From the NCBI GenBank assembly GCA_007258455.2, contig VDFB02275516.1, positions 372,001 to 436,000 on the forward strand: 64,000 bases of DNA, read 5' to 3'. This document shows, piece by piece, positions 24,978 to 37,194 of this stretch. Origin of the DNA: Sequoia sempervirens (Eukaryota; Streptophyta; Pinopsida; Cupressales; Cupressaceae). A program made the translations under genes and the position numbers. Below the pieces are notes generated by a model. It did no database searches, was not told the DNA's origin, and saw nothing but the letters and a program-made list of their open reading frames with translations. Numbering within the stretch: position 1 is the first letter of the stretch; each line of letters opens with the position of its first letter.

Positions 24978-25788
24978 GCTTGAATTTAGAATTGACAAGC
25001 CAATTGTTACATAGATTTCTTGTCTTGTATCGATTATATGTTTCATGATATTCTTTTTTCCTAACCTATTTGAAGCTCCCTGTAACAAATTATTCTATTG
25101 TTCTTGTAAGAAGGATTATTTTCAATTTTTTAAATTATGAAATTTTGGGATTTTTGATCATATGTCATTTTCCTATTATTCTTAAGTGTTTTGTTGTAAT
25201 TTTTAATCTTCCACCAAAAAAGTTTATATGTGGACATGTGTGTATGTGAAATTACTTACAAACAACATTCAAAGTGAAGAATCCAGTTCAAATGAAGAAC
25301 TAGTTCAACTAAAGAAATTGTTGTATATATTTGAGTTTGGAGCATATTCGAGCTTACCTCAAATTATATCGGTATGTGGACAAGGTGTAACAACAGTTTC
25401 TTCACTTGCACTGGGTTCTCCATTTGATCTGGGTTAAACAAAAGAAATGTGAGCAGCACAAGAGGCTTTTGTGAGTATTTTCTATCCTACAAAATGATAT
25501 GTGATATTCTATTTTTGCTCAACTGTTTGAAGTTCCCATAACAAACCATTCTTCATGATATTTTTTCCTAGTTCCCCATAACAAACTATTCATTATTGTA
25601 GTTTTCCTCTTCTATTCTCCATATTTTAAAGTTCTATTTAATGTGGGTTTTCAAACATCTATCATTTTCCTATGATTGTTAAGTGTTTTTCTAATAGCTC
25701 TTTTCCAATTTCCCCTATTGTCTATAATATTTAGTAGTGAATAAGTGTTATTCTAATACCTCTTATAAAATTACTCTATTTCTCTTCA

Positions 25789-25847
<59 letters not shown>

Positions 25848-27099
25848 GAAGCATTGATTTTCACATATAGTTCACATTGTGTGTGTTTATGTGTGTGTGT
25901 GTGTGTGTGTGTGTGTATTTTTCTATTTGGAGCGTATTCAAGCTTACTTGAAATTCTATTGGTATGTGGAAAAGGTGTAACAACAATTTCTTCACTTACT
26001 CTAGGTTCTTCATTTGAACTAGATTCAACTAAAGAAATGTGAGCAACACAAGAGGCTTTTGTGGATATTTTCTATCCTATGAAATGGTATGTGATATTTT
26101 GTGTTTCTTCAACTATTTGAAATTCCCCATAGCAAATTATTCTTCATGATATTCTTTTTTCTAGTTCCCCATAGCAAACTATTCATTATCATCTCCATAT
26201 TTTAAAGTTCTATTCAATGTGGGTTTTTGAACATTTGTCATTTTCCTGTGATTGTTAAGTGTTTTTCTAATATCTCTTTTCCAATTTCTTGATTGTCTAT
26301 AATATTTAGTAGTGAATAATTGTTATTCTCATACACCTTATACAATAACCCTATTTTTCTTCAATATACATATGTGTATATGTATCTGTCTATGTCTCAA
26401 AGCATTGATTTTCACATATAGTTCTTATTGTATGTATAAATATATATATATATGTGTGTGTGTGTGTGTACGTGTGTGTGTGTGTGTCACATAAAAAAAG
26501 GAACCTTGCTTGATTTGGGGAAATAATTGATGATAAATAGGACTTAATAAGACCTTGATTTGATGTTGTGAGTTATTTTTCACATCCAAACTAGGTCCCG
26601 GACCCTTTCAAATGCATTTATCGATGTCTTGTAAATTTGTTGTAAAGTGTTGTAAAAGGAATTTCATGATTTTCCAAACTTAATAAACCCATTTACCCCT
26701 AATTCAACATTATAAAATATATTTAAATACATCCTCACATTAATCTAGAAGGATTGTAAAATAAACTTAATGTTAATCTAGTGTTGTAATGTTTTTTACA
26801 CATTCACATTGGTTCTTGTGCCTTTCTAGGCTGTGCGGACCTCATTTTACTATTGTAAAGTGTATTTAATCACACTTTTACATTGAATATTGTGTCCCAA
26901 GCCCTTATTGACCTTTACATCATCATTAATAGCCCCCTATTACCCCATATTGTGCATTCTGAGGCAATATTTGATAAAATAACTGACATAGACATCATAT
27001 AAACCTTATTTTCTTATCTCCTAACAACCTAGTTGGCAAATGGACCCCTCTAGGACTAATTCACCATATATGGTGAATTAGTCCTTTCTAGGTGGTACT
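24978..27099. repeat. 2.09-kb tandem duplication, unit 2
   Basis: Second copy of 22889-24977. Contains (TG)n at about 25802-25844 and 25880-25916, the second pair of 161-bp blocks, and the start of the LTR-like unit. The junction with unit 1 (around 24977) falls inside the LTR-like unit, so duplication followed that unit's arrival. Confidence 0.88.
27053..27084. repeat. 32-bp perfect palindrome
   Basis: The half-site GGACTAATTCACCATA is followed directly by its exact reverse complement, with no loop. The equivalent place in the first duplication unit (near 24929-24960) is an imperfect version. Related half-sites recur at 27106-27125, 27776-27806 and 27888-27923. Confidence 0.9.
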
Positions 27100-27887
27100 G
27101 ATCCATTGAAGGTGGTGAATGAGTCCCATTTGGGCTATTTTTGTCTTTTGAGCAGAAAATTTTGGAATTTAAGTTTTGTTTTTGTGCATGCCAGCCTTGG
27201 GGATCCAATTTACAGGTAAATTAGGAGAATTACGTATAAATAAAACCTTCTAATCCCTAATTCATAATCTCCTAACTCATACACACATCTCTCATCATTC
27301 ATTCTCTCTTTCAAGTGAAGCAAGTTAGGGAACCTTCATCATTGTAAGTCACCAAGATTTCTTCCTAAGACATTCAAGGGTAGGTTCTTCATGTTTTGTT
27401 GAAAAAATTCAAGATAAATCATCATGGAAAGGTAATAAACTCCATCATTGCATGTTTCATCACATTCTTTCTCTATTTTGGTTTAATTACCTAAAAGGGG
27501 TTTGACCAAGGCAAACCCCCGTGCCCTAACATCCAACACTTCTCTTTCTTGTCTTGTGTGTTTGTATATTTACACATATTGAGTTCTTGGAAATCATTAA
27601 ATATTGCATTGTAAAGTTTTTCAAGCCATCTCTTCATTGGATAAGTCAAAATACCCACAAAAAGTCATTTTTAGGCCTAAATCTGACAATTTCAGAACCT
27701 GACACTTGGAGAAGCAGAAAGTGCAGACCGAAAGCTCCTATTTCCACCTTTGAATCTTTAGAAATTCAAAAGTGGACTGATTCACCATGGGTGGAAAATG
27801 AGTTCCACTTCCAAGCCTATTTTGGGTTTTTCGCATTTTCAGACATCCATTTGTCTGAAATGGGACCCGGTACAATTTATAGAATTG

Positions 27888-27923
27888 GGACTCATTCACC
27901 CAGAATGGCGAATGAGTCCCACC
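27888..27923. repeat. Inverted repeat with 11-bp arms
   Basis: GGGACTCATTC and its exact complement GAATGAGTCCC are separated by a short loop. Same motif family as the palindrome at 27053-27084. Confidence 0.8.
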
Positions 27924-28266
27924 AGGCCAAAAAACAGTATTAGTAGCATTCCAAAAGTCATTTCTAGTCTTTATCTAGATCTCAAGTGCACACTTCCAAT
28001 TTCATCTGTTTCTATTTAGTTTTGCATTCATTTCTAGGTTTTTTTGCATATCATAATGTGTTTTCCAACAAGTTGTATTTCTTTAGTTTCCATTCAATAA
28101 TAAATAGCTTTCATTATTTTTCTACATTTGGATTATTTAATTTAGTCATAATTTCATCATACATACATTAATTTGAGTGAACCACGTAGATTTTGGGTGT
28201 GGGATCTATCTCTTTCCATTAGGTGAAGGACACTAATTGAGCAAACGAGAGGCATAACATTTCACA

Positions 28267-28395
28267 CCCTTAAAAATATTTGGTTCAATATATATATATA
28301 TATACACACACACATATACATATAAATATACATATACATATACATATATATGTATATGTATATGTATATATATATACATGTGTATATATATGTAT
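28267..28395. repeat. TA/CA microsatellite cluster
   Basis: Alternating TATA, CACA and TACATA runs with no other content. Confidence 0.8.
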
Positions 28396-28830
28396 GTATG
28401 TTTTACTAATAATTCTTTTACAATTTCCCTATTTGTCTATAATACTGAGTGCCAAATAATGCAGCTCGAATTTAGAGTTGAAAAGCCATCTATTGCATAG
28501 ATTGCTTGTCTTGTATTAATGTTTTTCATGATATTATTTTTCCTTCATCTGTTTGAAGCTCCCTGTGAAAAATTATTCTATTGTTCTTATAGGAAGGATT
28601 GTTTTCAATTTTTTGAATTGTGAAATTTTGGGATTTTTTTATCATGTGTCATTTTTTGTTATTCTTAAGTGTTTTACTATAATTTTTAATCTTTCACCAA
28701 AATTTTTTATATGTGGACATGTATGTGTGTGAAATTACTTACAAACAACATTCAAAGTGAAGAACCTTGTTCAAGTGAAGAAATTGTTGTAAAGATTTGA
28801 GTTTGGAGCATATTCAAGCTTTTTAACTAT
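28396..28830. repeat. Third, partial copy of the duplicated unit
   Basis: Resembles 22826-23260 and 24978-25345: TTTTACTAATAATTC, GCTTGTCTTGTATTAAT, ACATTCAAAGTGAAGA, GTTTGGAGCATATTC. It stops at the start of the 161-bp block. Confidence 0.7.
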
Positions 28831-30610
28831 CTTCCTAATAGCTCTTTTATAGTTTCCCTATTTTCGTATAATATTTAGTGCCAAATAATGTAGCTTGATT
28901 TTTAAATTGACAAGCCAACCGTTACATAGATTGCTTGTGTTGTATCAATATGTTTCATGATATTGTCTTGTATCATGTTTTTGTACATTTAATTAAGGAT
29001 TGTGCCCTCATGTATTTTTTTGCTTGGCATGGCACTTTTGGAGTTTATTATTCTATTTTCCTTGTGACAAGAATTTTTTTTTAACTTTCAAAATTCTGAA
29101 ATTTTGTAGATTGGTATAAACTACAAACATAACATTGATTTGTGCCTTTGAACTGATTTCAATTTTTTTTTATGTGTATGTTTTTCAACCTCTAGTTATT
29201 TTTCCTTGATATCTTTGTGCATCTTTGGTGCTATACAAATTTTTTAGAGCTTATTGCTTCATATGGTTGTTTTACTTGGCATGAAACTTTAGGATTTTCT
29301 TATTCTATTTTCCTTGTGACAAGAATTGTTTTTAACTTTCAAAATTCTGAAATTTTGTAGATTGGCATAAACTACAAACATAGCATTGATGTGTGCCTTT
29401 GAACTAGTTTCAATTTTTTTTGGTATGTCTATATTTTTTTCCTTTGGTTATTGTTCCTTGTTATCTGTGTGCATCTTTGCTACTATACAAATTTTTTACA
29501 ACTTATTGGTTTGTATGGTTTTGATAAGTTTAAGTTTAAATCCATTCAAAGGGAATGGTATAGAATGCGAACTATATGTGAAAATTAATGCTATCCAATG
29601 TTATTTTTGACCCTTTTCCCATGTATTCTTTTATACTTTGTCACATTGCAACACTGAATACTACATTTACTTCCTCCTATGCCACATACAACAATGCCAT
29701 GATGCATTAACCCTTGCGGGAGAAAACACTTATCATTCATGGCAAGAGGAATTAGCTTGATGGACAAAGGCTTCATGAAGCAATTGATGTGATTAAGGAG
29801 GAAGGGGTCAAGAGTGCATAATGTTTCATGAAGCCTTTTTGCATCAAGCTCATGCCTCTTATCATGCTCTCTTTTTGCTTTATTCACAATATCCTACTGG
29901 TGCTCATTGACCTTCAATGATGAGTATTTATACCATTCAGAGTCTACTATATGTGGACACATGATGGAAAGGGCAATTTTCATGCACTCAAAATGGTAAC
30001 GATGTGCCCTCTTTTCATTGAAGTCTATAAAATAGAGCATCTTGCAAAAACCAACTTAAAGAGCAACAATGAAGGTAAAGAGATATACATTTGCACATAT
30101 AATTTTTTTTTTTGTTGAAGAGTATAAAATAAAGCATCATTCGTAAAAAAGTACATGATCTGTACATTCCTTTTGTCATGAATTACTCATGCTTTCTATC
30201 TGCATTAGTCAAAATTTAATTTTACAAAGATTCTCTAACACTTTTTTAAGAATTCCAATCATTTGTGTGTGTGTTTTTTTTTTGTGCAATGGGGAGTAAT
30301 AGTTAGCATAAGAAGCAAAGTAAAAGGAAACTAACAACAAATCAAATTGAAGCATATAGAGAAAATGATAGAGAAAGTCATAGGAAAAGAAGAAAAGGTA
30401 TGCAAAACATTCAAATTGAAGCTTCTTGTGAACCATTAAATCTTAATTCAAGTGAAGATGAAATCTAATTTTAAAATATTGAACATCGCATTTTTATTGA
30501 AAATGTTTTGACCAAAGAAAGAAGATTTAACTGCAATTGTTCCTATGGTAATGGGTATATTGCCAAAGATGCATAGAGATAACTAAAAATAATAAATGAA
30601 GGGTGAAAAG
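28831..30610. other. AT-rich stretch without a supported gene
   Basis: Contains a direct repeat of about 120 bp (29050-29170 and 29300-29420: CCTTGTGACAAGAATT... TTGTAGATTGG). A 98-codon minus-strand frame at 29591-29887 has no recognised motif and is not called a gene. Confidence 0.5.
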
Positions 30611-30650
30611 TGTATGTGTATGTGTATGTATATGTATATTTATATGTATA

Positions 30651-30681
<31 letters not shown>

Positions 30682-30686
30682 GTATA

Positions 30687-30771
<85 letters not shown>

Positions 30772-30815
30772 GTATATGTATGTCTATGTATATGTATATG
30801 CATATGTATATGTAT
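30611..30815. repeat. (TGTGTA)n microsatellite, about 205 bp
   Basis: Nearly pure TATGTG/TATGTA hexamer array. It yields long open frames of Tyr-Thr or Cys-Val repeats in all frames, which are artefacts. Confidence 0.95.
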
Positions 30816-33014
30816 CCCAAGAATCTAGCTTTCCAAATAGATAGATGAGTATAGTTAATGACATGCCATTTAATTCATAAAAATGAAACTATTTTTTCTT
30901 GGTGACCAGGTTTTTTTTTCTGATTGAAATCTGGATGACTGTAATAATGGGATATGAAATTCATTGGTTAAATATTTGTGAACCACATATTTCACTTGAG
31001 ACTGTGAGGATGAAGAAATAGAGGAGCTATTTTTTCCTACAAAGAATACATGGAGATGCTATGAAATTCGTGGTGTTTTTTATGACTTTATAATTCATGG
31101 CATTTGCCGAGAAATTGCAAGTGATGTTTGCTATGGATTTTATAGCACTTTTGACTGCATACACTACAAGGAAAGAGTGTTTTGGTGTGTGTGCCTCATA
31201 TTTTTTCATATTATGATTATGTGCATTACATGTTTCATATACATCTACTTCAGGATGGGTGATCTAAAAAATATGTTCAGCAATCCCAACTATATAATGT
31301 TCACATATCAATAAATAGATTTGGTGAACCAATTGTAAATGCTATTATTTATTTTTAGTTTCACATTGTCATATATGTATATGTAAATCTATATGTATAT
31401 ATTTATATGCATATGTATAAATAATAAATGAAGGGAAATTTGTTTACTAACACTAATCATATTTTTAGGCAAAAGAAAGAAGATTTAACTACAATAGCTC
31501 CTATTGTAATGGGTATAATGCCAAAGATACACAGAGATAAACACAAACAATAAACAAAGGATGAAAAATGTATGTATATGTATATGCATATGCATATGTA
31601 CATGTATATGTATGTATATATATGTATATGTATATGTACCAAAATTTCTATAAGTCAGTAACATGTTTTGGAAATTCAAGTATATTAAACTATATATGCA
31701 CATACTCTAGAAACATTCTAAAAAAAAATGTGTTGCATTTGACTAATAAGTTTAAAGTTCTACATCTATGTTCTATTTTCCATTTTTTGTGCCTATATAC
31801 CCTAAGTTTTCTCATTTGTCCTTGATTATTTTCTTGCACATATTCTTATGTGTTCTTCCCAGCATTTCAATTGGTTTTATTTGACTCAAATAGCTAGAAA
31901 ATGTCGAGCTATATAATTCTCTTTTCATCATTTCATTGTTTTTCTCTTCATGTATATTATGTTCAGAAATATATAGACTTGTCTACATTGTATTTTTTTC
32001 TAATATATGATAAGACTCCATGCAATTTGTGGTGCATTTCCCTGGCATCTTTTTTGTTATTGTACGATGGGGTGGGGGGAAGTAAATAAAATATTCAATG
32101 TTACAGTGTGAGGATATATATTGTTTTGGTTGCATTGTGAAATGCTCAACTATGGTGTTTCTTTGATAAAAAACTATTGAAAAATGCTTCCATGTACCTA
32201 CATTAGATAGCAAATTGGAGGGTTCTACTAGTGTTGTGCTCCACAACCTACAAATTTTGGCCTCCTATTGTTGTTGTAAGTTGTTTTGCAAGGTCTTTTT
32301 CTCATTCCATACACATCTAACTAGCAAGATATACCTTGATAGATTCAAATAAAATTTTGCTTTGTTGTAATATCATGTTGGGCTCAATGAAAGCATAGAT
32401 GGAAAAGGAGATATGAAGCCAATTTGTGGGAAAATTGTTGACTAAAAGATGACTGTAAATGTAAGCATAAACAAGGTTTTTTTAATAAAATTATATTTTA
32501 CTAAGTTATACATTCAACTCTTTTCTTCTTGCATGGCTAGATAGGCTCTAGTACATATCAAAATTAGGTATGTTTATAAAGTTATTTGTGTTCATTTTAT
32601 GCTTTGAAGAAAAACCTTTGATATTTCTTTGATGTTTTCCTTTTAACAATATATGGGTATTTCATTCACGAAATTGGTTATGTTTTCTAACACTTGATCT
32701 CCCATATATTATTCTTTCACTATATTTATCAAATTATAGACAAGTTCCATCTTGCCCAATTCTTTATCAACATTCTCTTTTCTTAAAGTTATTGCAACAA
32801 AAAAAGAACTACAAAAAATGAAATCATCTATGAGAACATAGATTTTTTTTGTAGCTTCATCATTGTGTAATATATGATATACATGCATACATGAATTCTT
32901 ACATGCACTAGACTACAATAAACATAGTCTATTGTACACATTATATTTTTACATGTCTCTACATTTATCTTTTCAACTTATGTGAAAAAATATCTATAGG
33001 TAGCTCTTTATCAT
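30816..33014. other. AT-rich stretch, no supported gene
   Basis: Includes a copy (31465-31560) of the ~100-bp sequence at 30510-30600, again followed directly by a TATGTA microsatellite (31566-31640). A relative of the 20730 repeat lies at 32055-32265. No coding signal. Confidence 0.55.
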
Positions 33015-34074
33015 GGGAAAATGGTTAAATCATACATAATATCAAAATGTTGACACCACAAAGAAAATATCATGAAATAAAATCCCAATACATCAATAAA
33101 ATTGTGAGAAAAAAATGCATAAATAAATAAATGGTAATGCAAACCCTTTTGATGTGCTTCTATCACTCCATTTTTTTTTCCTTCGTATTCCTTCAATAGA
33201 TTTGATATGTAGCTCTCAAGAATGATCAAATGCACTAAATATTGAAAGCAATTTGATGGAATGATTGCAAGGAAATCAAAGATGTAGTCTCTCCTAAATT
33301 GAGAAATAAGTCCTCAATTTATAGATTTAAAAAACATAATTGAATGGAAAAGATTGAATGATAATCAATGAACAAGATTGAATGCAAGAATAAGTTAGAA
33401 GGGAGACTTGCATGTAAAAGTGGAGGAAAAAATGAGTTAACTGAAAATAAATAAAGTATTTATTTTCATCAAAATATACTTTTTCGAAAGTGGAGAAATG
33501 AAAGAGTGAAGGATGAGTTAAATTGAGAAAGAGAAGAGTTAATTGAAAATAAATAGTTTATTTATTTTCAATTAACTCTTCTCTTTCTCAATTTAACTCA
33601 TCCTTCACTCTTTCATTTCTCCACTTTCGAAAAAGTATATTTTGGTGAAAATAAATACTTTATTTATTTATTTTTAGTTAACTCATTTTTTCCTCCACTT
33701 TTAAATGCAAGTTTCCCTTCTAACTTATCCTTCTATTCAATCTTTTCCATTGAATTATCTTTTCGAAATCTATAAATTGAGGACTTATTTCTCAATTTAG
33801 GAGAGACCATATCTTTGATTTCCTTGCAATCATTCTGTCAAATTGCTTTCAATATTTAGTGCATTTGATCATATTTGAGAGCTACACATCAAATCTATTG
33901 AAGGAATAAGGACAACAAAATGGAGTGAGAGAAGCACATTACGAGGGTTTCAATTTCCATTTCTTTCTTTATGTATTTCTTCTCACAATTTTGTTGATGT
34001 ATTGGGATTTTATTCATGATATTTGCTTTGTGGTCTCATAATTTTGATATCATGTATGCTTTAACCATTTTCCC
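33015..34074. repeat. Large near-perfect inverted repeat (arms ~530 bp)
   Basis: The left arm starts GGGAAAATGGTTAA and the right arm ends TTAACCATTTTCCC. The arms pair along their whole length with only scattered mismatches and small indels, around a centre near 33550 (GAAAATAAATA / TTATTTATTTTC). A transcript through this would fold into a hairpin of about 530 bp. A single arm recurs at 61930-63299. Confidence 0.92.
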
Positions 34075-34879
34075 TAGATACATTTGGTGAATCTAATGTG
34101 AACATGCATTACACTTGATCCAATTTTGTGGGTTTTTGCAGGTTTTAGGTGCTTTGGTGACTTTGATTATAGATCTGCACAGTTGGAAGAAAATCTAACA
34201 TTTAGAGTTTCTTTGAATATTCCTTCAATTGGTCTAAAATGAACAAAAAATCTTCATCTAATGCTAATTAGGGGGTTTTAAATTGACTACAATTTCACAT
34301 AGCCTAATTAGGGGTTAAAATTGATGACAATTTTTTTTTAAAAGAATTGGTTTAAAATAAATCCTACAATTCTCACATAGTCTTAATTAGGATTTGGATC
34401 AAAGAACAACAACAAATTCCACATTTCATGTAGGAAAAGTATTTAAAATGAACAAAAAATTGCATTTAATCATGACTTAAATTGATCAAATCCTTTCAAA
34501 TTAAGGTGGAATTAACCTCATTCTATATTAATTCTTAATTTTAGACTAATTGTTAATTTAGATTAATTTTTAATTGTAGATTAGCTTTTAGTTTTTAGAT
34601 TAATTTTTAATTTTTAGATTAGTTTTAAGTTTTAGATTAATTTATAGTTTAGATTAGTTTTTAGCTTTAGAATTTAGATTAACTTTTAATTTAGATTAGT
34701 TTCTAATTTAGATTAATTAATTTTTAATTTTAGAGTAGCTTTTTAGATTAATTTTTAATTTATACTAACTTTAAATTTAGAATAATTTCTATCTTTATAT
34801 TAGTTTCCAATTTCTAATTTATTTTAATGTACTTTTTCTTCATAGTTTAATTGTTGATTCTGGGCTAATTTACTTTAAT
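34075..34879. repeat. AT-rich stretch with TTTAGATTAATTTTTAAT minisatellite
   Basis: From about 34540 to 34830 variants of TTTAGATTAATTTTTAAT and AGATTAGTTTTTAG follow one another. Nothing coding is seen in 34075-34540. Confidence 0.7.
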
Positions 34880-36287
34880 TTCTTACAGGTTCATTTGATA
34901 GAACCTTGAAATCAAAACATATGCTTGTCAAAGAAAGGAGGAATAAAACTACTAATGAAATTTGGTGCAGGACATTCGTCAAAGACTTGATTTTAAAATA
35001 GATTATCTTTTAGATTAGAAAACATTTCAATTGGTGCTTAAAATAAAAAATTGTCTTCTCTCAAATAGATCTAATTAGGAGGTTAAAGGACGTTGCTTGA
35101 TTGTGCTTGAAGGTCGTAGGTGATTATGCTCTCACCTTGTGCAAACTAGGTGATCAGAAAGACAAACCCATCTTTTTTATGTTTTGAACCTTAGAGGGGT
35201 TTGCCTCGAAAGAGGGAATGACTCCAACTAGTTTTTGCTTGGAATGGAATATAAAAGGATGAGTCTAAATTGTGAAGTCCTCACGGTATGTAGGCTTTAT
35301 CTGTGTAGTGCCATTCGAAAATGGGTATTGACCTTTTCTTGTAAAAGGTGTAAGAGCCCCTCATAGATTGGTTAAAGCCTTAAGTGGCTTGATATACACT
35401 CATGAGGTTCCATGTACCCAATTATTTACTAGAACCATTTTTTTTAGTGGCCAAAATTCCATCTATTTGCTAGCACAACAATAGTCATTGTGAAGGCATC
35501 CACATTCTCGTAGTTCTTAGTAGAGGTGATCAACCTGCCATGGGAGATTTATGGGGGTTGGAAGCTTGGTTGATTTGAGAAGTGAGTGCATTTTAAGAAG
35601 GATCCCATGTGGCCAACCTTTTGGATTCATCTGCTAAGAATAAATGCGGTTGAGGAAACCAATGTGGAATCTAGAAAATATTATCCTTTCCAACCTTAGG
35701 ATTTGTGCTTGTATTGCTAAAATCAAACAACATTTATGATTGAAAAAAAACTCAAAAACATTTTATCTATTGTGTCTTGCATGTGTGTATTAAAAAAATT
35801 ATCAAAACAAATCAAACATCACAACAAAATTTGATAACATTTCAACTTTGACGCAAATTGAGCCAACATTTTCTAAATAAGTTATTTAAACCAAAGATTT
35901 TCTCACTTCATTTCCCATCATTCCATCATATTAATTTAGCTTAGTTGCAACACTTAAGCAAATAATAGGTTGCATACACCTTGTAGAAAACTTTGGAATA
36001 GGGAAACTTACCATATCTTGTCATAGGCCCATTGCTATAAAGAAAAGTTATCATTGACCTTATCATTTTCCACATCAGTCCTTGTCATTTTGGTGTAACC
36101 TTTAAACTCATCAGTCTAGTTTAAGGCTCACCTTGTCAAACTTTTCATTTTTTATCCAATCTCATTGAGGTCAATGATAATTTCATTTAGAAATATTGGA
36201 CTATCTTAGGATGGCTAGTAACTCCTTCCTTAAGTTTTGCAATGAAGGTGCATAGTTCATACCATAGTCATCTCAACTGCATATCAT
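34880..36287 (+). mobile_element. Remnant leader of an older gypsy element
   Basis: The stretch GTAGGTGATTATGCTCTCACC...AAACTAGGTGAT near 35110-35165 matches, inverted, Element B's leader at about 57670-57715. This suggests a plus-strand relative of Element B. The remaining ~1.2 kb has no ORF. Assignment to the same element as the coding remnant at 37195 is inferred. Confidence 0.45.
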
Positions 36288-37089
36288 GGGTATGTACAGG
36301 ATCATCATGGAAAAAACAGGCCCTTAAGTGGCAAAAAATTCAGAAAAATCAGTATTAGGCAACTTGACGTAAAATTTTGAATAAGTTATCTATATTATTT
36401 CAAAAATATGTAAGAATAGAATCTATAGAAAATTGAATGTAGTTTGTAAACTACTAGGTTTATTTTAAAATAAATAAAATCTATTGGGTGAAAATTTGAA
36501 ATATCAATGCAATAGTACTTAAATTTCAGGGAAAAAATAAGTAGGTGTCTGTCTAACCACCCTAACCATAATAAAATGATAATATTTTTTTATAAGATTT
36601 TATATATAAGTAGAAGACTCATGTACAGATGTGATGCATATTTTTTTGTAATTTTTTTCCAAATAAATAATTAATTATGATTTTTTTATTACAACTTTTA
36701 AAAAGTATAAAAACTTGTATGTCTGACCACCTTAACTTGGTCAAAACTTCATGAAATTTATTTTTTATTTTTTTAATCCTATAGTATGTGAAGCATAAAA
36801 TGTGACGCATGTTTCAGATTAAAAAAATGTGATACTGTTTGAAAGTTATAGATGTTTTTCAATTAGCCTATCGATATGGACTTTAGTCGTAATTCTAATA
36901 GAAAATAAGTAATAATAATTTATTAAATTCAAATTAAAGCATAATTTATATTGGTGGAAAGCTAAGAATCTCCTCTAAAAACCCTTTTTGTTTTATCAAT
37001 TTTGAATAAATAAAAAGTCATCAGCCACATACCCGACAAATACCCATAATATTGCCACTTTTTGGCCCATCATGATCTTGCACATACCT
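36288..37089 (+). mobile_element. TIR element copy 2 (~802 bp)
   Basis: Starts GGGTATGTACAGGATCATCATGG and ends with the decayed inverse ATGATCTTGCACATACC. It is alignable through its interior with copies 1 and 5 (CCCTTAAGTGGC, TAAGTTATCTAT, CTACTAGGTTT, TTTTTGGCCCATCATGATC). Flanking target duplication is not clear. Non-coding. Confidence 0.82.
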
Positions 37090-37194
37090 TATTTCAAAAA
37101 AATCCAAAAAAAATAGCTTAGGTTGCATACCTTAAGCTTAAGTCATACCTAAAAATAATCTACATTGTCATTTTATATAGTTCATCTCACCACC

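Larger units (their letters stand above)
26485..28266 (+). mobile_element. Candidate solo LTR or LTR-like unit (1.78 kb)
   Basis: Begins TGTCACA beside a TG microsatellite and ends TTTCACA at a TA/CA microsatellite, giving TG...CA ends. A TATA-like TATAAATAAAACC occurs near 27236, followed by a pyrimidine-rich stretch. Its first ~620 bases also occur at 24354-24977, truncated by the tandem duplication. No target duplication could be shown because both edges are simple repeats. It includes several inverted repeats described separately. It could instead be another kind of repeat. Confidence 0.35.

Noticed and set aside
23810..26494. Val/Cys-rich frames near TG repeats
   Set aside because: Their N-terminal parts are TG microsatellite translations; only the 161-bp exon-like part was kept as an observation.
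29591..29887. 98-codon minus-strand frame with several Cys and His
   Set aside because: No recognised motif, no second copy and no gene signals; within chance for this length.
30527..30848. Several long overlapping frames of Tyr-Thr, His-Thr, Cys-Val or Cys-Met repeats
   Set aside because: They are translations of the TGTGTA microsatellite in different frames, not genes.
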